Source: Pseudarthrobacter sp. NS4
GTDB taxonomy: Bacteria; Actinomycetota; Actinomycetes; Actinomycetales; Micrococcaceae
Length of the DNA stretch: 64,000 nt
Direction of reading: 5' to 3'
Assembly (NCBI RefSeq): GCF_024758005.1
Contig: NZ_CP103288.1
Span: forward strand, 2,542,001 to 2,606,000
The notes beneath the pieces were generated by a model. It did no database searches and was not told the DNA's origin. It was given only the letters and a program-made list of their open reading frames with translations. Below are positions 26,184-36,274 of the stretch, one piece after another. Numbering within the stretch: the first letter of the stretch is position 1; each line of letters begins with the position of its first letter. The position numbers and the translations under genes were made by a program.

Positions 26184-27452
26184 ATGACTGCAGGACCCCG
26201 CGTGAGCGGCGCCACTTCAAGGATCCTGGCGCGGCTGCGGCCAAAACGGGACAGGTTCCCGCGGGACATCAAGGTGATGATCGCCGCCGCGTTCCTGATT
26301 GCGCTCGGCTTCGGGCTTGTTGCGCCTGTTTTGCCGCAGTTCGCCACAACCTTCGGAGTGGGAAACACAGAGGCAGCGGTGATCGTGGCGATCTTCGCCT
26401 TTATGCGGCTCATCTTCGCTCCGGCCGGCGGGACCCTGATCGGCCGGCTGGGGGAACGGCCCGTCTACGTTGCGGGGCTCCTGATCGTGGCACTCTCCAC
26501 GGCGGCCTGCGCCTTTGCCCAGGATTACTGGCAGTTGCTGCTCTTTCGCGGGCTGGGCGGTGCCGGCTCTGTGATGTTTACTGTCGCGTCCATGGCGCTG
26601 GTGGTCCGGCTGGCACCGCCGGAGAGCCGCGGCCGCGTTTCCGGCGCCTATGCGTCCGCATTCCTCATCGGCAACGTCTGCGGTCCGATCGTGGGCGGAC
26701 TGCTGGCCGGATTCGGCCTGCGGATCCCGTTTCTGGCCTACGCCGCGGCCCTGATTATTGCCGCGCTGGTGGTCCAGACCCAGCTGAGCCACCAGCGCCG
26801 GAGCCCTGCTGAGTCGCGGGAGCGGGCGCCCGACATGGGTTTGGGGGAGGCTCTGGGTATCGGAGCCTACCGATCGGCGCTGGTTTCCAGCTTTGCGAAC
26901 GGATGGGCTACCTTCGGGGTCCGGATGGCCACCGTGCCCTTGTTCGCTGCGGCTGCCTTCGGCTCCGGTCCCGAAGCCGCGGGGCTGGCCTTGGCCGTTT
27001 TCGCCGCGGGTAATGCTGCCGCGCTGACGTTTTCGGGCCGGCTGGCTGACAGCATGGGGCGCAAACCGATGATGATCTGGGGCCTGCTGGTGGCGGGTTT
27101 GGCGACGGCCGGCATCGGCTTCACCGATGGTCTCGCCTGGTTCCTGGCAGCCGCGGCGCTTGCCGGCGTCGGATCGGGACTTTTTGGACCTGCCCAGCAG
27201 GCCGCCGTCGCCGACGTGATCGGCAACGGGCGGTCCGGCGGCAAGGTGCTGGCCGTCTACCAGATGACGTCCGACGTCGGCGCGATTGTGGGGCCGGTCC
27301 TGGCCGGCATTCTTGCTGACCGGCTTGGCTTCGGCTGGGCTTTCGGAGTGACCGGCGGAGTCATGGTGGTGGCGGCGTGCGCCTGGCTTGCCACCCGTGA
27401 GACCCTTCAGTCCGCCAGGCCGCAGGACCTGCCAGGCCCGGGTCCCCGCTAG
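26184..27452 (+). CDS. MFS transporter
   Basis: A 422-residue permease with twelve predicted membrane helices. After a basic N-terminus, the first helix is VMIAAAFLIALGFGLVAPVLPQF; the loop 2-3 motif GRLGERP and the second-half GRLADSMGRKP are typical of drug:H+ antiporters of the DHA1 type. Substrate is unknown. The ATG with AAGGAA upstream is chosen; the open frame extends 57 codons further into the amtB promoter area. Divergent from amtB and convergent with ftsY. Confidence 0.85.
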   Translation: MTAGPRVSGATSRILARLRPKRDRFPRDIKVMIAAAFLIALGFGLVAPVLPQFATTFGVGNTEAAVIVAIFAFMRLIFAPAGGTLIGRLGERPVYVAGLLIVALSTAACAFAQDYWQLLLFRGLGGAGSVMFTVASMALVVRLAPPESRGRVSGAYASAFLIGNVCGPIVGGLLAGFGLRIPFLAYAAALIIAALVVQTQLSHQRRSPAESRERAPDMGLGEALGIGAYRSALVSSFANGWATFGVRMATVPLFAAAAFGSGPEAAGLALAVFAAGNAAALTFSGRLADSMGRKPMMIWGLLVAGLATAGIGFTDGLAWFLAAAALAGVGSGLFGPAQQAAVADVIGNGRSGGKVLAVYQMTSDVGAIVGPVLAGILADRLGFGWAFGVTGGVMVVAACAWLATRETLQSARPQDLPGPGPR

Positions 27453-27462
27453 AAGGCCTGCA

Positions 27463-28671
27463 TCAGTTCAGCAGCGCGTCAACGAAGCCCTCTGCCTCGA
27501 ACGGGGCAAGGTCGTCAGCGCCCTCTCCCAGCCCGATCAGCTTCACGGGGACGCCCAGGCTCTTCTGGATGGCGACCACTATTCCACCCTTGGCCGTACC
27601 GTCCAGCTTGGTCAGGACGATGCCGGTGATGTTGACAACCTCAGCGAAAACACGGGCCTGGTTCAGGCCGTTCTGGCCCGTGGTGGCGTCCAGGACGAGC
27701 AGGACCTCGTCCACTTCGGCCAGCTTCTCCACGACGCGCTTGACCTTGCCCAACTCGTCCATCAGGCCCACCTTGTTCTGGAGCCTGCCGGCGGTGTCGA
27801 TCATGACCACATCGACTTCCTGGTCAATGCCGGCCTTGACAGCTTCATAGGCCACTGAGGCGGGGTCGGCGCCGTCGATGTCCGACTTCACTGTGGGGAC
27901 GCCGACACGCTGGCCCCAGGTTGCCAGCTGCTCGGCGGCGGCGGCGCGGAACGTATCAGCGGCGCCCAGCAGGACGTCCTTGTCCTCGGCGACCAGTACG
28001 CGGGCCAGCTTGCCCACTGTGGTTGTCTTACCCACGCCATTCACTCCCACCACCATCACGACGGCGGGCTTGTCGGCATGGCGCTGGACATTGAGGCTGC
28101 GGTCCATCGTGGGGTCAACGAGCTTGATGAGTTCCTCGCGGAGCAGCTTCTTGACCTCCTCCGGGGTCCGGGTGCCCAGTACCTTGACCCGCTCGCGCAG
28201 GGCGTCCACGAGCTGCATGGTGGGCTCGGTGCCAAGGTCCGCGAGAAGGAGCGTTTCCTCTACCTCGTCCCAGACGTTTTCGTCGATCCTGTCGCTGGAG
28301 AGCAGCGCCAGGAGGCCCTTGCCCATGATGTTGTTGGAGCGGATAAGCCGCTCCCGCAGGCGCATGAGCCGGCCTTCCACGGGCAGCGGGGTTTCCACCG
28401 GGATGACTTCCAGCCCCGCGGCATCGTCGGGAACCGTGGCGGTGTCGAGGTCCTCGACGTCAACGCCGGCGGGCACTTTCCGGTCCGTCACCGCCGCCGA
28501 CCCGTCAGCGACCAGCGTGCTGCCGCCGGACCGGATTTCCGGATCGTTGGCGTCGCGCGTGTCCGGGTACTGGGTGATGTTCTTCCGAGTCTTCAGCAGG
28601 ACGGGAATCAGCCCGCCGATAATCGCCAGGGCAGCAACAATGGACAGAATAATGGGAAGGATGTCATTCAC
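27463..28671 (-). CDS. ftsY: SRP receptor FtsY
   Basis: Receptor GTPase that docks ribosome-SRP complexes to the membrane. The 402-residue protein has an N-terminal hydrophobic helix (LPIILSIVAALAIIGGLIPVL), as in actinobacteria, then an acidic linker and the NG domain with VNGVGKTTTVGKL, DTAGRL and TKLDGT. It lies downstream of smc on the same strand (86-bp gap). Confidence 0.97.
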   Translation of the reverse strand: MNDILPIILSIVAALAIIGGLIPVLLKTRKNITQYPDTRDANDPEIRSGGSTLVADGSAAVTDRKVPAGVDVEDLDTATVPDDAAGLEVIPVETPLPVEGRLMRLRERLIRSNNIMGKGLLALLSSDRIDENVWDEVEETLLLADLGTEPTMQLVDALRERVKVLGTRTPEEVKKLLREELIKLVDPTMDRSLNVQRHADKPAVVMVVGVNGVGKTTTVGKLARVLVAEDKDVLLGAADTFRAAAAEQLATWGQRVGVPTVKSDIDGADPASVAYEAVKAGIDQEVDVVMIDTAGRLQNKVGLMDELGKVKRVVEKLAEVDEVLLVLDATTGQNGLNQARVFAEVVNITGIVLTKLDGTAKGGIVVAIQKSLGVPVKLIGLGEGADDLAPFEAEGFVDALLN

Positions 28672-28756
28672 TCCCCTAGCTTCTCACAAACGCAGCAGCC
28701 GTTTTCGGCGGCCGGCGCGCCCTTGACCTGCCGTGACGCCGCATGGATTGCTGCGC

Positions 28757-31700
28757 CTATACCTGGGCACCGAGGCGTTGGCTGATGACGGTGGAGACGC
28801 CGTCGCCCCGCATTGTGACGCCGTAGAGGGCGTCCGCCACTTCCATGGTGCGCTTCTGGTGGGTGATCACGATGAGCTGGCTGGATTCCCGCAGTTCCTC
28901 AAAGATGGTGAGGAGCCTGCCCAGGTTCGTGTCATCCAGGGCGGCCTCCACCTCGTCCATCACATAGAACGGGGACGGACGCGCTTTGAAGATGGCGACC
29001 AGCAGGGCCACGGCGGTCAGTGACCGTTCGCCGCCGGACAGCAGTGAAAGCCGCTTGATTTTCTTGCCGGCGGGTCGGGCCTCCACTTCGATGCCCGTGG
29101 TGAGCATGTCTGTGGGGTCCGTAAGGACGAGGCGTCCTTCACCGCCGGGGAACAGGCGTTCGAAGACCCTGACGAACTGCGCCTGGGTGTCTTCGAAGGC
29201 CTCTGTGAAGACGCGCTGGACCCTGTGGTCCACTTCCTTGATGATGTCCAGCAGGTCCTTGCGGCTCGCCTTGAGGTCCTCAAGCTGGGTGCTGAGGAAC
29301 TGGTGGCGCTCCTCCAAAGCGGCGAATTCCTCCAGGGCCAGCGGGTTCACTTTCCCGAGGCTGGCAAGGTCCCGCTCGGCTTTCCGCAGCCGCTTCTCCT
29401 GCTCCTGGCGCACGTACGGCTTTCCCTCCAGGAGTTCTTCCCCGCCGGCATCCACGGGCGCACGAAGGGCGGCCCATTTGTCGCCGCTTTCCTCCGCGGG
29501 CACCGGAACAGGAAGATGGGGCCCGTACTCGCTGACCAGCGCGTCAGGGGTGATCCCCAGTTCATCAATGGACCGGCTCTCCAGGGCCTCGATCCGGGCG
29601 CGCTGCTGGGCGCGGGCCAGCTCGTCGCGGTGGACGTTATCCGTAAGGTCGGCAAGCTCCCGAGCGAACGCCTCATTGGCGTCCCGGATGTCCCTCAGGC
29701 CCCGGTCCCGCAGCTCGCGGTTTTCTTCGGCGAGGTCACGCTCATGCCTGGCCAGGTCAACTGACACGTCAACATGGCGGAGGGCCAGGTCCACGGCTGC
29801 CGAAACTGCCGCTGCCCGCCGGGCCTGGATACGCCGGCGGCGGGCACGTTCGGCCGCTTCCTCGCGGGCCCGGCGTTCCGTGGCGGCAGCACGTTCCAAC
29901 GACGCCACGCGGTTCCGGATGGCCGAGAGCTGCTCCTCGGCGCTTCGCAGGGACAGCCGGGCTTCCACCTCGGCAGCACGGGCCTGTGATGCGGCCCGGG
30001 CCAGGGCGTCACGCTGTTCAGTGGACGGCTCCTGCTCCAGGGGCACCTCCTGGGCTGCGGCCAGACGCGCGGCAACAGCGGCCAGCGCTTCTTCCTCCGC
30101 CACCACATTTGCCTCGGCCCGGACCAGCGACGCCGCCAACCTGTCGCTTTCGCCGACGGCGCTGCGGAGTACCGAGTTGAGATGGCCGAGGCGTTCAGCC
30201 ACTGCCGCCAGCCGGGCGTCGGACTCGTGCAGCCTGTCCAGGGCCGCGTCGGCCCGCTCCTGTGCCTCGCTGCGCCTGGCTTCGGCGCCGGCAAGGGCAA
30301 ACCTGTTCTGCTCCAGCGCGGCGGTAACGGCGGAAAGCTGCTGATCGGCGTCGTCCACGGCGGCCTGCACCTCAAGCAGTGACGGCGCCTTTGCCGAACC
30401 TCCCGTGGCTGACACCGCGGTGAAGATATCCCCCGCGCGGGTAACGGCCGTGAGGCCGGGCCGGCTCGCCACCAGGGCTGCTGCACTGTCAATGCCAGGA
30501 ACGACGGCGGTTCCGGACAGCAGGTGCCGGACCAGTGCAACGGATGTGCCGTCGCCGGACACCAGCGCCCCGGCCCAGCGGGCATCGGCGGGCAGGTTTC
30601 CCGCGTCCGTGTCCTGCAGGCCGTCGGCCGCTGCGGACCCAACGAGAACGGAAGCCCGGCCGGCGTCGTCGTCCTTCAGCCGTTGCAGTACAGCTGCCGC
30701 CGCGGCCGGGTCCTGTACCAGGACCGCCTCGGATGCCTCCCCCAGGGCGGCAGCGATGGCTGCTTCGAAGCCGGATTCCACCGTGAGTTCCCCGGCGAGG
30801 CTTCCCTGTACACCGGAAATGCCGGATTGCAGGACATGCCGGGCTCCGTCCTTGCGGTCCAGGCCAAGCTTCAGCGCGTCCCGCCGTGCTGCCAGGGCAT
30901 CGCGCTTGCGGATTCCTTCGTTGACGGCTGCCTTGAGGTCGGCGATCTCCCCGAGCACGCCGTCCAGGACGGCACTCGCGGCCTCGTAGTCGGCGTCGAG
31001 CGATTCTTCGCCCTCTTCCACTCCTGCCACCTGGTTTTCCAAGGCTGTGAATTCGGCCTGGGCGCGGGCACGGCGCTCGGTGCCGGCGGTAACCGACTCC
31101 CGAAGCCTGCCCAGCTCGGCCTGCGCGGATTCAACCCGCGACCTGGCCGCCGCCACCTGGCCGGCAAGGCGGGCCAGGCCCTCGCGCCGGTCGGCCACAG
31201 CCCGAAGCTGCGCGGTGAGCCGCTGGTCCTCGGCGTGGGCGGCCCGTTCGGCCTCTGCCTTGGCAGCCGTGGCGGATTCGAGGGCGCTGCGCCTGTCCAG
31301 GATGGAGCGTTCGAGTTCGGCCAGTTCCTCGCGGACACGGGCCGCCTGCCGTTCCAGCTGCTCCGGATCCCGCCCTGATGATGGTGCGGAATCAACGGAA
31401 CCGAGGAGGCGGCTTCGCTCCTGGGCCAGCGATCCCAGGGAACGAAGGCGTTCCCTGGCGGCCGTCAACCGGTACCAGGCGTCCCTTGCGGCGTTCAGTT
31501 TTGGCGTGGCCTCTGCCGCCAGTTGTTCAAGACCTGCCTGCTGCCGGCGTCCTTCTTCCAGCTGTTGGCTGACTACAGCCTTCCTGGCCTTAAGGGCGGC
31601 TTCGTCTGCCACGTCCTGTTCAAGGGCAAGCTGCAGCTGGACGAGGTCGTCAGCCAACAACCGGGCGCGGGCGTCCCGGACGTCGAACTGGACGCGCTGG

Positions 31701-32344
31701 GCCCGCCGGGCCACCTCGGCCTGCTTCCCCAGAGGAGTGAGCTGGCGCCGGATTTCACCGGTGAGGTCGGTGAGGCGCTGCAGGTTGGCCTGCATCGCCT
31801 CAAGCTTGCGGACAGTCCGTTCCTTGCGCCGGCGGTGCTTGAGGATGCCGGCAGCTTCCTCAATGAAGCCGCGCCGGTCCTCGGGTGTGGCGTGCAGGAC
31901 GCGGTCCAGCTGCCCCTGGCCAATGATGACGTGCATCTCCCGGCCAAGGCCCGAATCGGAAAGCAGTTCCTGGATGTCAAGCAGGCGGCAGCCGGCGCCG
32001 TTGATGGCGTACTCGGACCCGCCGGTGCGGAACAGGGTCCGTGAGATCGTGACTTCGCTGTATTCAATGGGCAGGGCGCCGTCGGTGTTGTCGATGGTCA
32101 GCGAAACATGCGCCCGGCCCAGGGGCGGCCGGCCGGACGTCCCGGCGAAGATGACGTCCTCCATCTTGCCGCCGCGGAGCGTTTTGGCGCCCTGCTCACC
32201 CATGACCCAGGCCAGTGCGTCCACGACGTTGGATTTGCCGGAGCCGTTCGGACCCACGACGGCGGTGACGCCGGGCTCGAAGTCGAAGGTGGTGGCAGAC
32301 GCAAAAGACTTGAACCCCCGGACGGTGAGGCTTTTGAGGTGCAA
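28757..32344 (-). CDS. smc: Chromosome segregation protein SMC
   Basis: A 1195-residue condensin ATPase. The N-terminal Walker A GPNGSGKSNVVDAL is followed by the first coiled coil, the hinge in the middle, the second coiled coil, the signature LLSGGERSLTAVAL and the Walker B FYVMDEVEAALDD. I choose the TTG preceded by GGAGAT, giving (M)HLKSLTVRGFKSF, the family N-terminus; a GTG 16 codons upstream is the alternative. Together with ScpA and ScpB it compacts the chromosome. The neighbour upstream, oleA, is divergent. Confidence 0.96.
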   Translation of the reverse strand: MHLKSLTVRGFKSFASATTFDFEPGVTAVVGPNGSGKSNVVDALAWVMGEQGAKTLRGGKMEDVIFAGTSGRPPLGRAHVSLTIDNTDGALPIEYSEVTISRTLFRTGGSEYAINGAGCRLLDIQELLSDSGLGREMHVIIGQGQLDRVLHATPEDRRGFIEEAAGILKHRRRKERTVRKLEAMQANLQRLTDLTGEIRRQLTPLGKQAEVARRAQRVQFDVRDARARLLADDLVQLQLALEQDVADEAALKARKAVVSQQLEEGRRQQAGLEQLAAEATPKLNAARDAWYRLTAARERLRSLGSLAQERSRLLGSVDSAPSSGRDPEQLERQAARVREELAELERSILDRRSALESATAAKAEAERAAHAEDQRLTAQLRAVADRREGLARLAGQVAAARSRVESAQAELGRLRESVTAGTERRARAQAEFTALENQVAGVEEGEESLDADYEAASAVLDGVLGEIADLKAAVNEGIRKRDALAARRDALKLGLDRKDGARHVLQSGISGVQGSLAGELTVESGFEAAIAAALGEASEAVLVQDPAAAAAVLQRLKDDDAGRASVLVGSAAADGLQDTDAGNLPADARWAGALVSGDGTSVALVRHLLSGTAVVPGIDSAAALVASRPGLTAVTRAGDIFTAVSATGGSAKAPSLLEVQAAVDDADQQLSAVTAALEQNRFALAGAEARRSEAQERADAALDRLHESDARLAAVAERLGHLNSVLRSAVGESDRLAASLVRAEANVVAEEEALAAVAARLAAAQEVPLEQEPSTEQRDALARAASQARAAEVEARLSLRSAEEQLSAIRNRVASLERAAATERRAREEAAERARRRRIQARRAAAVSAAVDLALRHVDVSVDLARHERDLAEENRELRDRGLRDIRDANEAFARELADLTDNVHRDELARAQQRARIEALESRSIDELGITPDALVSEYGPHLPVPVPAEESGDKWAALRAPVDAGGEELLEGKPYVRQEQEKRLRKAERDLASLGKVNPLALEEFAALEERHQFLSTQLEDLKASRKDLLDIIKEVDHRVQRVFTEAFEDTQAQFVRVFERLFPGGEGRLVLTDPTDMLTTGIEVEARPAGKKIKRLSLLSGGERSLTAVALLVAIFKARPSPFYVMDEVEAALDDTNLGRLLTIFEELRESSQLIVITHQKRTMEVADALYGVTMRGDGVSTVISQRLGAQV

Positions 32345-32576
32345 GGCTTTTGGATCTCCTGCTCGGCGGACGCGGATGGTGGGGACAGCCACGGGTACCT
32401 ACAATCTACTGCGGGGCAGGGACAATTTTGTGCAGAACCCCGGCAGGGCCGGCGCGGATGTACTGATCTGCAGATGCAGGAATGGATCGGCGCCGGGCAT
32501 AGTTAGCATTTGGACTTGTGCATGAAGGGGCGGTTAACGGCCGAACCGCAGGACGGACACGAACAGAGGCTTGAAT

Positions 32577-33599
32577 TTGATAGGGAATGCAACGTTCCGC
32601 CACCGCAACACGGCTCTGCTTTCGGTGATCGGCGTCCAGGCTCCAAGGATCATCAGTTCCACGGAATTCGACCACAGGTTGGCCTCGACCCTTCGCCGGT
32701 TGAAATTCCCGCCGAAGCTGCTCGAGCGGGTGGCCGGCGTCACGCACCGGCGGTGGTGGGCCCCCGGGACCTCGTTCGACGACGCCGCCATCGAAGCGGG
32801 AGCAAAGGCATTGGCCGATTCCGGCATAGAAGCGTCCGAGGTGGGCCTGCTGATCAACACGTCTGTGACGCGGCGGAACCTCGAACCGTCTGTTGCGGTG
32901 AAGATCCACCACGGGCTGGCACTGCCATCGTCCGCCATGAACTTCGACCTCGCCAACGCCTGCCTCGGATTCGTAAACGGCATGACGCTGGCTGCCAACA
33001 TGATCGACTCCGGCCAGATTAAGTACGCGGTGATCGTTAACGGCGAGGATGCGCAGGCCACGCAGGAGGCCACCCTGGCCCGGCTGCAGAGGCCGGAGAC
33101 AACCCGTGAGGACTTCAACCGCGAATTCGCCACGCTTACCCTCGGTTCCGGTGCGGCTGCGGCCGTCCTGGGACCGGCTGACGAGCACCCGGGGGCGCAC
33201 CGGATTCTTGGCGGCGTGATGCGCGCCGGGACGGAGCACCACGAGCTGTGCGTGGGCGGCATTGACGGCATGGACACGGACACGAAGGGCCTTCTCGACG
33301 GCGGCCTGCAGCTCGTCGTCGACGCCTGGCATGAGGCCCAGCCGGAGTGGGATTGGGGCTCGATGGACCGCTATGTCACGCACCAGGTGAGCACGGCATA
33401 CACCCAGGCGATCGTCGACGCCATCGACCTGGACCCGGAGAAAGTTCCCATCACGTTTCCGCACTGGGGCAATGTGGGCCCGGCTTCCCTCCCCATGACC
33501 CTGGCCGCCGAAGCGCAGACCCTCGGAAGCGGGGACCGGGTGCTGTGCATGGGGGTCGGTTCCGGCCTCAACACAGCCATGGTGGAAATCGTTTGGTAG
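32577..33599 (+). CDS. oleA: OleA, thiolase-fold acyl-CoA condensing enzyme for olefin synthesis
   Basis: Catalyses head-to-head (Claisen) condensation of two fatty acyl-CoAs to a beta-ketoacid. The 340-residue protein has the nucleophile Cys129 in NACLGF, His269 in YVTHQVS and Asn299 in HWGNVGPAS. The N-terminus GNATFRH is typical of actinobacterial OleA. The TTG start has AGAGG seven bases upstream; a TTG two codons earlier is too close. First gene of oleA-oleBC-oleD. It differs from FabH at the active-site loop and gene context. Confidence 0.93.
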   Translation: MIGNATFRHRNTALLSVIGVQAPRIISSTEFDHRLASTLRRLKFPPKLLERVAGVTHRRWWAPGTSFDDAAIEAGAKALADSGIEASEVGLLINTSVTRRNLEPSVAVKIHHGLALPSSAMNFDLANACLGFVNGMTLAANMIDSGQIKYAVIVNGEDAQATQEATLARLQRPETTREDFNREFATLTLGSGAAAAVLGPADEHPGAHRILGGVMRAGTEHHELCVGGIDGMDTDTKGLLDGGLQLVVDAWHEAQPEWDWGSMDRYVTHQVSTAYTQAIVDAIDLDPEKVPITFPHWGNVGPASLPMTLAAEAQTLGSGDRVLCMGVGSGLNTAMVEIVW

Positions 33600-36274
33600 C
33601 CGCCGACTGGCCCGGCGTCGACCGGGAATGGTCACGCACGGTTGATGTGCCGTCCACCTCAGCCGCGGATGCACCCGGAACCGTCCGCCGCTGGCATCTG
33701 CTCGACAACGGCGCCCAGCTGTCCCGCCGCAGCCTGGCTCCTGCCGGCACCCTGCTGTGCGTGCACGGCAACCCCACCTGGTCCTACCTGTGGCGAACCC
33801 TGCTGGCCGCAGGCTCCGACCCCGCCCGGCCGTGGCGGGTGGTGGCCGTGGACCAGCTGGACATGGGCTTCTCCGAGCGGACCGGCACGTTCCGGCGCCT
33901 GGCGGACCGTATCAACGACCTGGGCGACCTCACGGCCGCACTGGGACTGGACGGCCCGGTGGTTACCGTGGGTCACGACTGGGGCGGCGTGATCAGCCTT
34001 GGTTGGGCCCTGGCACATCCGGAGCAGCTCGCCGGGGTGGTGCTGACCAACACGGCCGTGCACCAGCCTCCCGGCTCCCCCATCCCCGCGGCGCTGCGGC
34101 TTGCCCTGCACCCGGCCGTGCACCGCTGGGGCACCACGACGTCGGATGCTTTCCTGCGGGTGACGCATTCCCTGGCCCACCCGCCGCTGTCCCGCGCGGT
34201 CCGCCGTGCGTTTATGGCCCCCTACGTGGGCCCCGGCCGCCGCGAGGGCGTCGGTAACTTCGTGGCGGACATCCCCGCCGACGCGTCCCACCCCAGCTTC
34301 CCCGCGCTCAGCCGTGTCGCCGAAGGGCTGGCAGGGCTGCAGGTCCCGGCGTTGCTGCTCTGGGGACCAAGGGACCCGATCTTTTCGGACCGGTATCTGA
34401 AGGACCTCATCGGCAAGCTGCCGTCCGCGAAAGTGCACCGCTTCGAGGGTGCCGGCCACCTGGTCGCCGAAGACCGGGATATCGCCGCGCCCGTTTTCGA
34501 TTGGCTCGCCTTGTGCGGCCGCGGCAGTGGACCGGCCGGCGCCCGGCCTGTTTCGGCGGCTGCTTCCCCGACGCCGGAGCCCGGCAGTGAGTTTCCGCCC
34601 CTCTGGGCGCCGCTCACGGAACTCGCGGCAGGACCGGCCGGCGGGGACACCGCCGTCGCGGAAATGGCCTCCGACGGGAACGTCGCACGCTCGCTCAGCT
34701 GGCTGGAGCTGGAGCAGGACATCGCCGCCCTCGCCGTGGGACTCCGGCAAGCCGGTGTCCGGAAAGGCAGCCGGGTAAGCCTGATGGTTCCACCAGGCGT
34801 GGACCTGACCGTGGTCCTCTACGCCTGCCTGCGGCTGGGCGCAGTGGTGGTCGTCGCCGATGCCGGCCTCGGCACCCGCGGCCTGAGCCGCGCAGTCAAG
34901 GGCGCCACCCCGGATTTCCTCATCGGCATCGACAAAGCCCTCGCCGCCGCAGCGCTGCTCGGTTGGCCGGGACAGCGCATCAGCGTACGGGACCTGCCGC
35001 CCGCCCGCCGCCGGGTCCTCGCCGTCGAGACCTCCCTCCCTGCCCTGGTTCGCTGGGGAAAGCTGCAGGCAGGGGCTGCACCGTCCCCGCAGGACCCGGA
35101 CCCGGACGCGCCCGCTGCAGTGCTCTTCACCTCCGGCTCCACCGGCCCTGCCAAGGGCGTGGTGTATACCCAGCGGCGGCTGGCTGCAATGCGGGACGCC
35201 GTTGCCGGGACGCTGGGGATCCGTCCGGGCGCCCGCCTGGTGGCGGGGTTCGCGCCATTCGCCCTGCTGGGACCAGCCCTGGGGGCCGTCTCCGTGACGC
35301 CCGCCATGGACGTAACGGCTCCGCGCACCCTGACGGCCCGCGCCCTGGCAGAGGCCGCCGCGGCCATCGGCGCCACCGTGGTCTTCGCCTCCCCCGCCGC
35401 GCTCCGCAACGTCCTGGCGACCCGGAAGGGTCTTGGCCCCGCCGGTCACCAGGCCCTGGGACGCGTGGAGCTGCTCCTCTCGGCCGGCGCGCCCGTCGCC
35501 GAATCCCTCCTGGCGGACGTGCAGCGGCTGCTGCCGGGGGCCTCCTTGCATACCCCGTACGGGATGACCGAGGCGCTGCCGGTCACTGACATCAGCCTCG
35601 GGCAGATCCAGGCCGCCAGGGCCGACGCGGCCACCGGAAGCATGGCAGGGGCCGGCAACGGAGTGTGCGTGGGCCAGCCGGTGCACGGCGCCAGTGTCGC
35701 CGTCATCCCCCTCGCCGCAGATGGCACCGCCCCCGGGAACCACCCCGTCACGGCGCCGGGAGTCACCGGCGAGATCCTGGTGAGCGCTCCGCACGTGAAG
35801 GAAACCTACGACAGGCTCTGGTTGACCCAGCATGAGAGCGCCCGCACTGCCGGCTGGCACCGCACCGGAGACGTGGGACACTTCGACGCGGCCGGCCGGC
35901 TCTGGGTGGAAGGACGCCTCGCGCACCTCGTGACCGCACCGGATGGCGTGGTCACGCCGGTTGGCGCCGAACAGGCCATCGAATGCCTGGACGGCGTCGG
36001 CCTGCCCGCCGTCGTCGGTGTCGGCCCTTCCGGCACGCAGGCCGTCGTCGCCGTCGTCGAGACGGTACCGCCCGCGCGCCGGGCGGGCCCCGCCGCGCCC
36101 GAACTCGCTGCCCGGGTACGGGAGGCGGCCCGGAAGGCAGGTGTCAGCGTTTCCGCCGTCCTGGTTGTTTCCGCCCAGCCGACCGACATCCGGCATAACG
36201 CCAAGATCGACCGGTCCCGCCTGTCCTCGTGGGCGTCAGCGGTGCTGGCCGGCGGACGGGCACGCACGCCATGA
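33593..36274 (+). CDS. oleBC: OleBC fusion: beta-lactone decarboxylase and beta-lactone synthetase
   Basis: One 893-residue polypeptide. Residues ~20-305 are an alpha/beta hydrolase of the haloalkane-dehalogenase type, with nucleophile Asp129 (VGHDWGG) and His289 (GAGHLVAED): OleB, which decarboxylates a cis-beta-lactone to the alkene. A Pro/Ala-rich linker (~310-340) follows. The rest is an AMP-forming enzyme with TSGSTGPAKG (~513-522), YGMTEALPVTD, HRTGDVGHFD and a C-terminal Lys (NAKIDRS): OleC, which makes the beta-lactone from a beta-hydroxyacid. The TTG start lies inside the oleA stop region (7-bp overlap) with GGTGGA upstream. The fusion is known from other actinobacteria such as Micrococcus. 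Confidence 0.92.
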   Translation: MVAADWPGVDREWSRTVDVPSTSAADAPGTVRRWHLLDNGAQLSRRSLAPAGTLLCVHGNPTWSYLWRTLLAAGSDPARPWRVVAVDQLDMGFSERTGTFRRLADRINDLGDLTAALGLDGPVVTVGHDWGGVISLGWALAHPEQLAGVVLTNTAVHQPPGSPIPAALRLALHPAVHRWGTTTSDAFLRVTHSLAHPPLSRAVRRAFMAPYVGPGRREGVGNFVADIPADASHPSFPALSRVAEGLAGLQVPALLLWGPRDPIFSDRYLKDLIGKLPSAKVHRFEGAGHLVAEDRDIAAPVFDWLALCGRGSGPAGARPVSAAASPTPEPGSEFPPLWAPLTELAAGPAGGDTAVAEMASDGNVARSLSWLELEQDIAALAVGLRQAGVRKGSRVSLMVPPGVDLTVVLYACLRLGAVVVVADAGLGTRGLSRAVKGATPDFLIGIDKALAAAALLGWPGQRISVRDLPPARRRVLAVETSLPALVRWGKLQAGAAPSPQDPDPDAPAAVLFTSGSTGPAKGVVYTQRRLAAMRDAVAGTLGIRPGARLVAGFAPFALLGPALGAVSVTPAMDVTAPRTLTARALAEAAAAIGATVVFASPAALRNVLATRKGLGPAGHQALGRVELLLSAGAPVAESLLADVQRLLPGASLHTPYGMTEALPVTDISLGQIQAARADAATGSMAGAGNGVCVGQPVHGASVAVIPLAADGTAPGNHPVTAPGVTGEILVSAPHVKETYDRLWLTQHESARTAGWHRTGDVGHFDAAGRLWVEGRLAHLVTAPDGVVTPVGAEQAIECLDGVGLPAVVGVGPSGTQAVVAVVETVPPARRAGPAAPELAARVREAARKAGVSVSAVLVVSAQPTDIRHNAKIDRSRLSSWASAVLAGGRARTP

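Noticed and set aside
32571..33599. Second FabH for fatty acid initiation
   Set aside because: Active-site context (ACLGF) and the linked oleBC and oleD genes fit OleA better.
33659..36196. Long minus-strand open frame opposite oleBC
   Set aside because: A shadow of the GC-rich plus-strand codons; the encoded protein is Gly/Arg-rich with no motifs, whereas oleBC has complete active sites.
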